In this document: positions 34,761-44,400 of the stretch, in pieces
How positions within the stretch are numbered: position 1 is the first letter of the stretch
Layout: every line of letters starts with the position of its first letter
Origin: a virus
IMG/VR virus record: IMGVR_UViG_3300023174_005338
Span: 273,120 to 337,119 of that record
Length of the DNA: 64,000 nucleotides
Reading direction: 5' to 3' (one strand)
Translations under genes and position numbers: made by a program
Notes under the pieces: model-generated
Database searches by the model: none
Told to the model about the DNA's origin: nothing
The model's input: only the letters and a program-made list of their open reading frames with translations

Positions 34761-36118
34761 TCGCCTCCGGGATAAAGACCCTGATATGATTTGATCCAGG
34801 CACTGCCAGTCCAGCGATATTGTAGCTCTGTGGTGAGATTGGTGACATACTGTATATTATCTGGACTTGATGCCGAGTCAAAACTTATTTGCCACCGTGA
34901 GCCATCGTATTCCACTATGTCATTGGCCTGGGCCACCAAAGGTTGTCCGCTCACACCTTCCCAGGCGTCAGGATTGGTCAAGCCAGGATTGTTGTAGTTG
35001 CCGGTGGCCTGCGTGAACAAATAACGCTGACCTGCGGCGGCCGCTGGTAGTCCAAATCCCGGACCACTGATCAAGGGATCGATCACGGCCGTGATAGGTG
35101 CCAGGGTATTGGGTGGCACAGTGCCTTCGTTGACCGTGAACAACAGGAATCGGTCATCGGTTGGATCATAGGCCACTGTTCCGGTGATTTCGGTGCCATC
35201 TGGTTGTTCCAGGGTGATGTAACTGATACCCGGACGCAGAGTGCCATACAAGTTGACCACACTTTGCCACAACAAATTGCTGGAAGGACTGTCGGGCGGG
35301 GTCAAACTAGCATTGGGTTCGTCTACGACCTGTTGTTTTCTCAAGGCCTGTAGTTTGTTGTCGATCAGCAACACTTGATACCCGTATGGAGTAAATCTTT
35401 GTCGTGTGCCCAGCAGGAGGTCACTGTTGGTCAGGCTTTCAGCCAAGTCACCTTGCACGTCATACACACTGGCAATGATACGTTCAATCACACCCAGTTT
35501 TTTGACCTTGGCCGGAGGAGTTATCCACATGGGCAAGGTAAACGACAAAGTGGCTATGTCAATGGGGTTGTCGGCGTTTACAGGAATAGTTCGACTGCTC
35601 CAGCGCACATCTTTGAGATACAGCACTGTCAAACTGGTCCAGTCTATGTAGTTGTCGGTGCTTTGAATTTCCAGACCCGGATTGAACAAGGTCAGGATTT
35701 GTTCCAACAACTGCATTTTTTGATTGGTGTTTGATGTCCAGATATCCAGGTTTATGGTCATCTCATAGGGCACAGGCATGGCACGCTCAATGGTAAATGC
35801 ATTGCCCTGCGTGGTTTCGTAAGTGTCAGTGTCAGCATCATAGGTTCGTTGTCGCACCTGTATGTTGTTGACAAAGTAAGGTTCTTGCATTCTAGGACGA
35901 TCATACTTGAGATCCGTGACGTAAAATGTCATCAAGGGCGTTGCTGGCATGTCGTTGGCCGAGTTGTTTTGCAAGATAGTTTGGGCCTGTCGACTGGCAT
36001 CACCGTAGCGCACAGGCACACGTACCAGAGTGTCTACGTCTGAACCAGGTCCTTGTCCAGCCTGGTTGGCACCATACTCCACATCAAAATTAGAAAATAC
36101 TCGCGCAAACTGCAACAA
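34742..36118 (-). CDS. 15: gp15-like tail sheath stabilizer / tail terminator
   Basis: 458 residues. The first 230 residues follow T4 gp15: FSNFDVEYG...LVRVPVRYGDASR, then TFYVTDLKYDRPRMQEPYF, MPVPYEMTINLDIWTSN and MQLLEQILTLFNPGLEIQ, ending in a WITPPAKVKK segment. gp15 caps the tail tube and sheath and joins the head. The extra ~200 residues at the C-terminus (domains with TGTVAYDPTDDRFLLFTV and QYRWTGSAWI) are not in T4 and look like added decoration domains. It follows gp14 in the same minus-strand operon. Confidence 0.8.
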   Translation of the reverse strand: MLQFARVFSNFDVEYGANQAGQGPGSDVDTLVRVPVRYGDASRQAQTILQNNSANDMPATPLMTFYVTDLKYDRPRMQEPYFVNNIQVRQRTYDADTDTYETTQGNAFTIERAMPVPYEMTINLDIWTSNTNQKMQLLEQILTLFNPGLEIQSTDNYIDWTSLTVLYLKDVRWSSRTIPVNADNPIDIATLSFTLPMWITPPAKVKKLGVIERIIASVYDVQGDLAESLTNSDLLLGTRQRFTPYGYQVLLIDNKLQALRKQQVVDEPNASLTPPDSPSSNLLWQSVVNLYGTLRPGISYITLEQPDGTEITGTVAYDPTDDRFLLFTVNEGTVPPNTLAPITAVIDPLISGPGFGLPAAAAGQRYLFTQATGNYNNPGLTNPDAWEGVSGQPLVAQANDIVEYDGSRWQISFDSASSPDNIQYVTNLTTELQYRWTGSAWIKSYQGLYPGGEWSLVL

Positions 36119-36159
36119 GAAGCGACGGATTTGAGCGTCGTAGAAAAATTGAGCGATGA

Positions 36160-37512
36160 TTATCTCCCTGGAGGTCTTGGGTTGGGTGGTGTAATATTGC
36201 CACCTTGGTCACCGTTGTCGGCTTGTATTTCCAGGATCTTGCTCAAACTCTGGCGGCTTGGAATGTTTCCAATGTCTGTGGTAGGAACTGTGTAGGTGTT
36301 GTTGACAAAGCTGGCACGCTGAGTCAAGGCCTGGGTGGCATAGTCTAAGTCAGTCCTTACATTGTCAGTGATGGCCAGCCAAGCCTGTCCGTTGTAACGG
36401 AACAAGCGATTGGGGAAATAATCCAGTCTCAGACAGTAATCTCCCAAGATCGGTGTGGGAGGAAATTGTGTGCCAGGCGTGACCGGAAGACCATTGGGTG
36501 CATGAGTTGATCCGGTGAGGTACCCTTGTGCATAGCCGAAGCCGTTGGGTGTGATTCCTTCTCCGGTTTGTGTGCCATCCACGGTGTTAGTAGTGTTGTC
36601 AGCAGTGAGTCCGGCACTGGCAGGTTCACCATTGGGCCCGGTGGGCAGGATGTAAAATTTAACGTTATCATAGCCCGAAAGTGGAACTTCTTCATAGGCC
36701 TGTGTGAGTATGGCATCGTTGATGGCCAAGTCTTTGGGTCGTGTGCTTTGCTTGTCACCCACGGTGTTGGGCGTGGTGATTACCGCCCAGTATGCGGTGT
36801 TTGAGATGTCTGTGCCAGGTGGTACATTCTGTGCGGCCTGATAATAGGTGCCGCCGTTGTTGACTATTTCGCCTGCAGGATAAAAGTTGCCAGGATCCCA
36901 GATGTTTTCAGGCATGAATGGTTGATCAATGATTTGGCTGTATTCTTGTGCATTGACCATGGGCGTGGCCTTGATGCGCCACAGGTGTGGTTGCCAGGTC
37001 TGGCTGAATCCTTCGCTGGCAAAATTGCCATCTTGTATCACATAGTATCTGGCCAGGCTCTTGACCAAGGTGGTATCCAGGGGATGATAATCTCGAAGAT
37101 TGGGTATTTCAATTACATCGCCACTCATGAGCTTGCGACCCAGGGTGTCTATCATGTCGTTGTAGTGGAAGGTGATAAACAAGGTATCACCGTTGAGAAA
37201 CAGGCCAAACTGCGTAAGGTCAAAATCTATGTCTTGGGTTCTATAAACACCGCGCATGACAAACACATCAGGAGCATACACTCGATCGCGGTTTTCCAAC
37301 AACAGGAGATCTTCGATAAAAAGTGGATTGGTACTGTTGTAGTTGGGTATAGTGGCATCATTGTTGCCGTTGTCGGTGCCAGCACCCTGCGGACCAAGAT
37401 ATTTGTGCACCAGGATATCAATGCCGCCCACAGTGAACATTTCACTGATGTTGCGATCAAGATATTGGTAATCGTAGGTTCGATTGGGGCGATAAAGGCT
37501 CAAGCGTGGCAT
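36160..37512 (-). CDS. 14: gp14-like neck protein
   Basis: 450 residues from the ATG at 37512, chosen because a late promoter lies seven bases upstream; the frame stays open to 37767 but that extension is low-complexity and antisense to another gene. The core ILVHKYLGP, DLLLLENRDRVYAPDVFVMRGVYR, FGLFLNGDTLFITFHYND and GDVIEIPNLRDYHPLD matches the neck protein gp14 of T4-like phages, which with gp13 and gp15 forms the head-tail connection. About 200 C-terminal residues are additional and include a YPAGEIVNNGGTYYQA carbohydrate-binding-like motif. Confidence 0.8.
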   Translation of the reverse strand: MPRLSLYRPNRTYDYQYLDRNISEMFTVGGIDILVHKYLGPQGAGTDNGNNDATIPNYNSTNPLFIEDLLLLENRDRVYAPDVFVMRGVYRTQDIDFDLTQFGLFLNGDTLFITFHYNDMIDTLGRKLMSGDVIEIPNLRDYHPLDTTLVKSLARYYVIQDGNFASEGFSQTWQPHLWRIKATPMVNAQEYSQIIDQPFMPENIWDPGNFYPAGEIVNNGGTYYQAAQNVPPGTDISNTAYWAVITTPNTVGDKQSTRPKDLAINDAILTQAYEEVPLSGYDNVKFYILPTGPNGEPASAGLTADNTTNTVDGTQTGEGITPNGFGYAQGYLTGSTHAPNGLPVTPGTQFPPTPILGDYCLRLDYFPNRLFRYNGQAWLAITDNVRTDLDYATQALTQRASFVNNTYTVPTTDIGNIPSRQSLSKILEIQADNGDQGGNITPPNPRPPGR

Positions 37513-37519
37513 AGTCTTG

Positions 37520-37527
37520 TATTTATG
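37520..37527 (-). promoter_or_regulatory. Late promoter of gp14-gp15 operon
   Basis: CATAAATA on the minus strand, seven bases before the gp14 ATG. It lies beside a divergent early-type promoter. Confidence 0.5.
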
Positions 37528-37534
37528 GGGCAAA

Positions 37535-37563
37535 TTGACTTGACATGCCAAAGCAGTTATAAT
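37535..37563 (+). promoter_or_regulatory. Sigma-70-type early promoter
   Basis: TTGACT, 17 bases, TATAAT. The next ATG (37571) is seven bases after the -10, so the transcript would start at the start codon. Confidence 0.75.
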
Positions 37564-37570
37564 TACAAGC

Positions 37571-37825
37571 ATGGATGAACTACTAGAACGTCTGGACCAA
37601 ATTGAGCGCAAAATACCACAGATCCGCAACAAAGTGGCCCGCAGAGATCTAATGAAAATGCTCAAAAACATTGATGCGGCCATTAATGAGATCAGCCGCG
37701 AAAGTGTAGAGTGTCGTAGATTGCATAAAGAAACCCTGCGCCACAAGGAATTGGTCCAGCAGGTCAAAACATTGATTGCTAATCTGGAGCAACACCTAAC
37801 ATTTGCGGCCTTATTAAACGGTTGA
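37571..37825 (+). CDS. Small coiled-coil protein, early-type
   Basis: 84 residues, nearly all helix with heptad-like leucines (LLERLDQIERKIPQIRNKV...LVQQVKTLIANLEQHL). Not recognised. It is the only gene here preceded by a near-consensus sigma-70 promoter with the start codon at the expected +1, so it should be expressed right after infection by host RNA polymerase. Early small phage proteins of this kind often bind host factors; that is inference. Confidence 0.65.
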   Translation: MDELLERLDQIERKIPQIRNKVARRDLMKMLKNIDAAINEISRESVECRRLHKETLRHKELVQQVKTLIANLEQHLTFAALLNG

Positions 37826-37850
37826 CCAAAAATGAGTCACATGTTATAAT
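37822..37850 (+). promoter_or_regulatory. Sigma-70-type promoter with extended -10
   Basis: TTGACC, 17 bases, TATAAT, with TG before the -10. It overlaps the end of the previous gene and lies 23 bases before ATG 37874, with AGGAG in between. Confidence 0.75.
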
Positions 37851-37873
37851 AATCAAATAACCTAGGAGAACCC

Positions 37874-39019
37874 ATGAACGCACGAGCCGCAACTGTGATC
37901 AAACCTTTGAATCCCAAAGGCGCTGAAACCAAATATGTTGGGCACGAACCCGACTGGAAATTCCAACCCACAGAAGATAATCGCATCAGTGCATTCAGCA
38001 AGGCCTTTGCCTGGTACAACTATCACTATGGCAAAAAAGATGCCAAGGACATGCTGTGTCAGTATCTGGACGTCAATCACCGAAGCAAGGATGCCAAACT
38101 CATGCGTGGCATTCCGGACAGCCAGATTCGTTTGACCCCGGCCTGGGTGTGCAGGATGACCTTGATGGGTCTGACGCTCAACGAGCATGAACAATGTATC
38201 ATTGACGAACAGATCGCCACGATGCTGAAAATCAAACAAGAAGTCAAAAAGGTCATTGATGAAGCCGAAGTGGCTGTGGCAAAACTGACCATACAGGATC
38301 ATCTGCGTGAGAAAGTGTCCGAGTGTGCTGGCGAGCTAGAAGGCATGTTTGATGACTTTATCTCAGCTGGCGCCAAGATGACGGCGGACTGGAAACCCAT
38401 TGCTCAGATCCGTGGCATGAACATCAGTCCCAACATGGTGGGCACCATTGCTGATGTGTGGAAAAAGAAGTTGGCTGAATTTGAGGAAGTGCTAGAAGGA
38501 ACCGATGCTGACTTGGCTGAAGGTTACAGTCATTTAAACAAAAATCAAATCAAACAGTGCATCAAATTCATTGAACAGGTCATTGCTGACTGTGGCAACT
38601 ATGTGCAGATCAAAAAAGTGGAACGCAAACCTAGGGCCAAGAAAGCGGTTAGCCCTGAAAAACTATCAGCCAAGTTCAAGTACATGAAAGACTTTGCCGA
38701 GCTTAAACTGACCAGCATAGCACCTGCACAATTGGTCAATGCCAGCGAAGCTTGGTTGTACGACACCAAGAAACGCAAGTTGATCCATGTGATGTGTGAC
38801 AGTCACTTGGGTTCGTTCAGTGTCAAAGGATCGGCCATTGTGGGTTTTGACACCATGCAAACTGTACAAAAAACTCTACGCAAGCCTGTAGAACAGCTCA
38901 AAGAGCTATTAAGTGGTGGCAAACCCGCGGCTCGTAAGGTGTTCAAAGATATCCGAGCCACAGAAACCAAGTACAACGGGCGTGGCAACGAGAATCTGAT
39001 CATATTGCGGAGTTGGTAA
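37874..39019 (+). CDS. Conserved phage protein of unknown function, early-type
   Basis: 381 residues, unrecognised. The middle is helical and charged (residues 110-250), ending in a basic RKPRAKKAVSPEKLSAKFKYMKDF linker; the C-terminal part (ASEAWLYDTKKRKLIHVM...FSVKGSAIVGFD) has a beta pattern. Its own sigma-70 promoter places it among early genes although it sits between neck genes 14 and 13. The size and basic linker suggest a nucleic-acid-binding role, without proof. Confidence 0.65.
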   Translation: MNARAATVIKPLNPKGAETKYVGHEPDWKFQPTEDNRISAFSKAFAWYNYHYGKKDAKDMLCQYLDVNHRSKDAKLMRGIPDSQIRLTPAWVCRMTLMGLTLNEHEQCIIDEQIATMLKIKQEVKKVIDEAEVAVAKLTIQDHLREKVSECAGELEGMFDDFISAGAKMTADWKPIAQIRGMNISPNMVGTIADVWKKKLAEFEEVLEGTDADLAEGYSHLNKNQIKQCIKFIEQVIADCGNYVQIKKVERKPRAKKAVSPEKLSAKFKYMKDFAELKLTSIAPAQLVNASEAWLYDTKKRKLIHVMCDSHLGSFSVKGSAIVGFDTMQTVQKTLRKPVEQLKELLSGGKPAARKVFKDIRATETKYNGRGNENLIILRSW

Positions 39020-39021
39020 AT

Positions 39022-39042
39022 ATAGGAACACGGAGTTCCTAT
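39022..39042 (+). promoter_or_regulatory. Start-codon hairpin of gp13
   Basis: ATAGGAAC/GTTCCTAT, eight perfect pairs with loop ACGGA; the A and T of the gp13 ATG are the last two stem bases and the GGAG ribosome site lies in the loop. A GGTAAATA late-like element (39015-39022) precedes it. Confidence 0.6.
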
Positions 39043-39811
39043 GGCACTAGAAAGTCAATCCAGCACTGAAACATTAAAACAAGAACTTATAGATTATGTG
39101 CGCCTGCAATTGGGCGATCAAATCGTCGATATCGAGCTGGATGCCGAACACTACGAAGCTGCTTATCAACGCACCATTGGTGTTTACCGTCAACGGGCAC
39201 AAAATGCCTATGAAGAAAGCTACAGTTTCTTAGAGCTTGTGACCAACGTCAACATCTATGACTTGCCACAAGAAGTGATTACCGTGCGTCAAATATTCCG
39301 CAGAACTTTTGGCGATAGCACAGGACCGTTTGCATCAAATTTTGACCCATTCAGCCAAGCCAGTCTCAATGTGTATTTGATGAATTTCAATGTGGCTGGT
39401 GGACTTGCTACCTACGATTTCTACAGTCAATATGTGGAACAGGCCGGCCGCATGTTTGGTGCCTACATGAACTACACCTGGAATCCTGTGACCAAGAAAC
39501 TGCAATTGATCCGCGACCCCAAGGGCACCGGCGAAAATGTGCTGTTATGGACCTACAATCTCAAACCCGAATTCAATCTGCTGAGAGATTATCAAATCCA
39601 ACAATGGATCCGCGACTACATGGTTGCGGCCTGCAAGATGATCATTGGTGAGGCACGTGAAAAATTTGGACAGTATGCGGGCCCACAAGGCGGCAGCCAA
39701 CTCAACGGAACTGCCATGAAGGGCGAAGCACAGGCCCAAATGGACAGCCTGATCGAACAGCTCAAACTCTATGTAGACGGCAGTCAGCCCATAACCTGGG
39801 TCATAGGTTAA
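39041..39811 (+). CDS. 13: Neck protein gp13
   Basis: 256 residues (T4 gp13 is 309). The order LKQELIDYVRLQLGDQIVDIELDAEHYEAAYQRTI, NIYDLPQEVITVRQIFRR, MFGAYMNYTWNP and NVLLWTYNLKPEF followed by IQQWIRDYMVAACKMIIGEAREKFG is characteristic of gp13, the head-completion/neck protein that closes the portal after packaging. It lies opposite in strand to gp14 and gp15, an unusual split of the neck genes. Its ATG is in a perfect hairpin. Confidence 0.9.
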   Translation: MALESQSSTETLKQELIDYVRLQLGDQIVDIELDAEHYEAAYQRTIGVYRQRAQNAYEESYSFLELVTNVNIYDLPQEVITVRQIFRRTFGDSTGPFASNFDPFSQASLNVYLMNFNVAGGLATYDFYSQYVEQAGRMFGAYMNYTWNPVTKKLQLIRDPKGTGENVLLWTYNLKPEFNLLRDYQIQQWIRDYMVAACKMIIGEAREKFGQYAGPQGGSQLNGTAMKGEAQAQMDSLIEQLKLYVDGSQPITWVIG

Positions 39812-39835
39812 TCACCATAGACTAAAACCAAAATA

Positions 39836-39855
39836 CATGCTATAATCATAGCATG
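39836..39855 (+). promoter_or_regulatory. Palindromic operator-like site over -10 and start codon
   Basis: CATGCTAT-AATC-ATAGCATG is a perfect 8-bp inverted repeat. It contains TATAAT (39841-39846) with upstream TG, and its right arm includes the ATG at 39853. A weak -35 (TAGACT) stands 17 bases upstream. Confidence 0.6.
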
Positions 39856-40377
39856 AGCACCAGTTTAATGATCGACATAGAAGGCCTGGCCACTGGACCA
39901 GATGCCACCATCTTGACCATAGCGGCCCAGAGCTTTGATCCATTTGGAACAGGTTACTATGACCGTTGCTACTATGCCAGGATCACTCTGGAAAGCCAGG
40001 AAAATCGCGCCATTGAACAAGGCACTGTAGATTGGTGGGCAACGCAGAAGGAAGCACAGGTCGAAGCCTTCATGGAAGAAGGCCGTGTGCCGTTGGACCA
40101 AGCACTTGATAGCTTGTACAAGTTAGCCTGGCAACACAAGTTTATATTTGCAAACGGTCCCACCTATGACATGAATATTCTGGAGCATGCCTACAAGAGT
40201 TACAACAAGGCCCTGCCTTGGCAGTTCTACAATGTGCGTGATGCCAGAACCATCTATAGTTTATGGCCTGGGCTACCTCGCCCTGCTACCAGCCATCATG
40301 CTCTTGAAGACTGCCGTAGACAGATTGACATGTTGCAGGCCACACTTAGACATTTGAACGTTAAGGAGATGAGATGA
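39853..40377 (+). CDS. dexA: DEDD-type 3'-5' exonuclease (DexA-like)
   Basis: 174 residues. MIDIEG (D8, E10), NGPTYDMNILEHAY (aspartate near 102) and SHHALEDCRRQ (H and D near 149-153) give the DEDDh active site; the family includes T4 DexA and Rv2179c-like exoribonucleases. It is shorter than T4 DexA (227). Such an enzyme trims single strands during DNA turnover or degrades RNA. The promoter's -10 overlaps a palindrome covering the start codon, so autoregulation or repression is possible. Its stop overlaps the start of gene 1. Confidence 0.85.
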   Translation: MSTSLMIDIEGLATGPDATILTIAAQSFDPFGTGYYDRCYYARITLESQENRAIEQGTVDWWATQKEAQVEAFMEEGRVPLDQALDSLYKLAWQHKFIFANGPTYDMNILEHAYKSYNKALPWQFYNVRDARTIYSLWPGLPRPATSHHALEDCRRQIDMLQATLRHLNVKEMR

Positions 40378-41036
40378 TCATTGGCGTATGCGGACTTATA
40401 GGTGCCGGCAAAGACACCATTGCAGACTATCTGGTAAACATACATCAGTTCAGACGTGAAAGTTTTGCCAACACTTTGAAAGATGCTGTGGCCAATGTGT
40501 TTGGATGGGATCGCGAACTGCTGGAAGGACGCACACGGCACAGCCGAGAATGGCGCGAACAAGTGGATCCTTGGTGGGCCGAACGCTTGGGCATGCCCGA
40601 TCTTACTCCAAGATGGGTGCTACAATATTGGGGCACCGAAGTGGTGCGTAGAGGATTTCACGACGATACCTGGATAGCCAGCCTAGAAAATCGCCTGCGA
40701 AAAACCACAGATGATGTGGTCATTAGCGATTGCAGATTTTCCAACGAAATTGATGCCATTAAAAGAGCCGGCGGCGTGGTTATTAGGGTGGTTCGAGGTC
40801 CAGAGCCCAAATGGTACCCGCTAGCTGAATCTGTAAACGCAGGACCCACAAACATCACCTGGTCATTGAGCAAAGATCAATTGGCCAAATACAAAGTTCA
40901 TGCCAGTGAAACTGCTTGGATTGGCACTGAGTTTGATGCTGTGTTAGACAACAACAGCACCATGGATCATTTGTACAGCCAACTCACAGGTCTGGTTCAA
41001 GATCTCCAGGCCTCCAAACCAGGTCCGACCTGTTGA
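40374..41036 (+). CDS. 1: Deoxynucleoside monophosphate kinase gp1
   Basis: 220 residues (T4 gp1 is 241). The N-terminal P-loop GLIGAGKDT has its lysine at residue 13, and the FANTLKDAV, GWDRELLEG and WWAERLG segments match phage dNMP kinases. It phosphorylates dTMP, dGMP (and modified dCMP in T4) to diphosphates for replication. The DVVISDCRFSNEIDAIKRAGG segment is the typical Walker B-like region. Its four-base overlap with the exonuclease gene suggests coupled recycling of nucleotides from degraded nucleic acid. Confidence 0.93.
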   Translation: MIIGVCGLIGAGKDTIADYLVNIHQFRRESFANTLKDAVANVFGWDRELLEGRTRHSREWREQVDPWWAERLGMPDLTPRWVLQYWGTEVVRRGFHDDTWIASLENRLRKTTDDVVISDCRFSNEIDAIKRAGGVVIRVVRGPEPKWYPLAESVNAGPTNITWSLSKDQLAKYKVHASETAWIGTEFDAVLDNNSTMDHLYSQLTGLVQDLQASKPGPTC

Positions 41037-41331
41037 TTTCTATCACACAATTCTGACAAATCGTTTTAAGATTTCTCAACGTGCTGTTGTTGAGATTGCC
41101 GTCTACATGATATACCACAAGCTGTGCTGAATACTTGGCACGAAACCCACAGCGATCACATGTGGGTTTTTTCTTATAGCCTGACAATTTCCAACGCGGA
41201 TCCGGCGGTCTTTTTTTCTTGGATTTATTCAAGCACACAGAGCACTTGCTGCGATAATATATCTTGTTGTATTTGTGATAGGCCACAGCACGTGGTCTTT
41301 GGCGACAATCTGGACATATAGGTCTATTCAT
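40984..41331 (-). CDS. HNH-like zinc-finger protein
   Basis: 115 residues, rich in K, R and C. Two cysteine pairs near the start (CPDC, CSVC) and CDRCGF later form zinc-binding knuckles; VVYHVDGNLNNSTLRNLKTICQNC is an HNH-type nuclease core (H, N, N). It may be a mobile endonuclease or a small DNA-binding protein conserved in marine T4-like phages. It overlaps the end of gene 1 by 53 bases, tail to tail. A late promoter stands five bases before its ATG, as for other endonucleases here. Confidence 0.7.
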   Translation of the reverse strand: MNRPICPDCRQRPRAVAYHKYNKIYYRSKCSVCLNKSKKKRPPDPRWKLSGYKKKPTCDRCGFRAKYSAQLVVYHVDGNLNNSTLRNLKTICQNCVIEINRSDLVWRPGDLEPDL

Positions 41332-41336
41332 AGCCG

Positions 41337-41344
41337 TATTTAGT
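41337..41344 (-). promoter_or_regulatory. Late promoter of HNH-like gene
   Basis: ACTAAATA on the minus strand, five bases before its ATG. Confidence 0.45.
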
Positions 41345-41395
41345 ACACGGACCTACATATAGGCGTCAACAACCGCCGGGTTTTTTGGTTTCGCC

Positions 41396-41403
41396 GATAA
41401 ATA
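41396..41403 (+). promoter_or_regulatory. Late promoter of tail sheath gene
   Basis: GATAAATA, 27 bases before ATG 41431 with AAAGGA between. Confidence 0.55.
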
Positions 41404-41430
41404 TCTTTAATTAATAAAAAGGAATTAGTC

Positions 41431-44400
41431 ATGGCCTTACTATCCCCAGGTGTACAAGTCAGTGTAATTGACCAAAGCAATTACACGCCCGCCGCTGCCG
41501 GCTCAACCCCATTTATGCTTTTGGTTACTGCCGAGAACAAAATATCCGGCGCTGGCACTGGCATAGCTCCCGGAACCTTGGCTGCAAATGCCAACAAACT
41601 TTACTTAATGACCAGCCAACGAGATTTGCTCAGCACGTTTGGTGTGCCATTTTTCTACAATACCACAGCTGGAACGCCCATCAACGGTTACGAGTTAAAC
41701 GAATACGGATTATTGGCTGCTTATTCGGCCCTGGGTGTGACCAACCTGGCTTATGTCATGCGAGCCGATATTGATTTAGCGGCCCTTACAGCCACACTGA
41801 ATCGTCCAGTGGGTGCGCCGGCCAATGGCACATATTGGTTTGACACTACCAACAGTACATTTGGCATCAATGAATGGAATATCTCCACATCAGAATTTAC
41901 CAAAAAAACTCCCAGCGTAATCACCGACACTGTGTATTTAGAAACACTCAGCACAGTACCTTTGTCCAGTTATGGCAGCATTGGTGACTATGCAGTCACT
42001 GCCACAAGCACGTTCAATCCTATCTACTACAAACGCGGCGGTCCTACCACAGCGCAAGCACCCGGCTGGTTACAAGACGGCGCCAGCGCCGGTGTCTTGT
42101 ACAATACCTGGGTACTTGTAGGCAGCGACGAATGGAAAACAGCCTGGCCTACTATCCAAGGAACCTTGGCTCCAACCAGTTTAACTGCGGGCAATAGTTT
42201 TGCCATCAATGATGTCACAATCACAGTGGCCGCAAGCCCCAACAACACAGTGCTGTACACAGCTGGCCTGATCAACGCGGCTCTCAATGCCAGTGGTGTT
42301 TACGCTGCCAACATTGGCGGAAAACTCACACTGTATGCAGACAGCACAGCCACCAATGATGGCAGCACAGAAGGCACTGGAGTGATTGCCATCAACAACG
42401 TTTCTGGCACACCCTTGGCCACCTTAGGCATCACCGCTGGTCAATATGCTGCTCCTGCCTATTTCCATGGTGCCAGTTATCAAGCACCAAGATGGCGTAG
42501 CACCGACACACAACCGGAACCCACTGGCAGCGTGTTTCAACAGACCAATGCTGTCAATCAAGGCATGCTGATACAGGTCAAACGCTATGATGCCACTCTA
42601 GGCACTTTTGTATTGCAGGCATGTCCAGTGTTTTTCAATGATGCCGCAGCAATTTATGGCTTGGATCCGATCAACGGTGGACAAAGCATTCCTGCAGGAA
42701 CAACTTATGCACAGATTGATCCACTGAGAAATGAGACTGGTGGATTTGAAATTCTTGAAAGAGTTGCTACCGGAGCCACAGTGGTCACCGGACTTGTGAC
42801 AAATCCAGTGTTTGTAAATGGATCAACATTCCGGATCTCAGCAACTGAACCAGAGACTCCAAATTATATCATCCCGTCGGTGTTGGCTACCATAAACGGT
42901 ACCACAGCTGCAGATTTTGTAGCTGCTGTGAGCGCTGCTGCTATTCCCAACGTAAGCGCCGAAGTCAACTCGGCCGGCGCCATAGTGTTTACACATGCCA
43001 CCGGAGGTGACATATCATTGAAAGAAGGCACCAACACACCTCTAGCTGATGCAGGATTCACCGCATCTACACCCGGATGCAGATTTGACTATTCTGACGA
43101 TGGATTATTGCTCAGCAACTGGGTTGGTTCACCAACGTTTACCTACACAGCTAGTGCCAGCACACCCAACATAGATCCTGCCAACGGCACCTACTGGTAT
43201 TACAGTGATGCTACCACGGTAGACATCATGATTCAAAACAATGGTATCTGGAACGGCTATCAGAATGTCACCAACGATGTGCGTGGATTTAACCTCAGCC
43301 TCACCAATGAAGCTGGTCCTATTTTCAGTACCACAGCGCCTACCACGCAGACCGATGCAGCTGAAAGTCCCTTGGTGCTTGGCGACCTTTGGATTGACAC
43401 CAGTGATCTAGAAAACTATCCTTTGATCAATCGCTGGCAAAATGTGGATGGTGAAAATCAATGGGTCCGCATCAACAACACTGATCAGACCACTATCAAT
43501 GGTGTGCTGTTTGCTGATGCACGTTGGGCACCCAATGGCACCACCAATCCCATCACTGATCCTATTCCTCCCATAGCCACTGGTAGCACTCCATTGATTA
43601 CCAGCAATTATGTGGATCTTGATGCCCCTGATCCAGAACTGTATCCCGAAGGTATCTTGTTGTTTAACACACGGCGTAGTGGTTTCAATGTGAAATCGTT
43701 CCAGGTCAATTACTTCAATGCTCAAGACTATCCATCACCTGCGGTATTGCCTAGTCAGACCGATGCCTGGGTCACAGCTTCGGCCAATCGCAACGATGGT
43801 AGTCCCAACATGGGCCGCCATGCACAACGCTATCTCATTGTGCAGGCACTGAGAGTGGCCATTGATACCAGCACACAGATCCGTGAAAATCAAGCACAGT
43901 TTAACTTGATCACTTGTGTACAGTATCCAGAATTGGCACCCAACATGGTGGTACTCAACAACGATCGTGGCGAAACTGCGTTCAGCTTGGTAGATACGCC
44001 ATTGCGCCTGACTCCGCAAGAGATTGTTACCTGGGCCACCAACAACAATGGACTGGGTCTCAGCACCGGAGACGGAAACTTGGCTGGCGGCGATGCATAC
44101 GCAGCCTCATTCTATCCCAGCTGTACCACCACAGACCTCACAGGAAACGTAGTGGTCACAGCACCAAGTCACATGATGTTGCGCACCATAATCCGCAGTG
44201 ACGCCGTGGCCTATCCATGGTTTGCACCAGCCGGCCTGCGCCGTGGTGTGGTAGACAATGCGTTGCAAATTGGTTATCTACAAGCCCAGACTGGTGAGTT
44301 TGAACCCTTGGGTGTGAACCAAGGACTACGTGATGTGTTGTATTCTAACAATGTTAACCCAATCACGTTTATTCCAGGCACGGGCATTACCAACTTTGGT

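Noticed and set aside
37513-37767. N-terminal extension of the gp14 frame
   Set aside because: The stretch is antisense to the 84-residue early gene, low-complexity, and lies upstream of the likely late promoter and start at 37512.
41375-41392. Terminator before the tail sheath gene
   Set aside because: A GC-rich string followed by six Ts is present, but no convincing stem can be formed.
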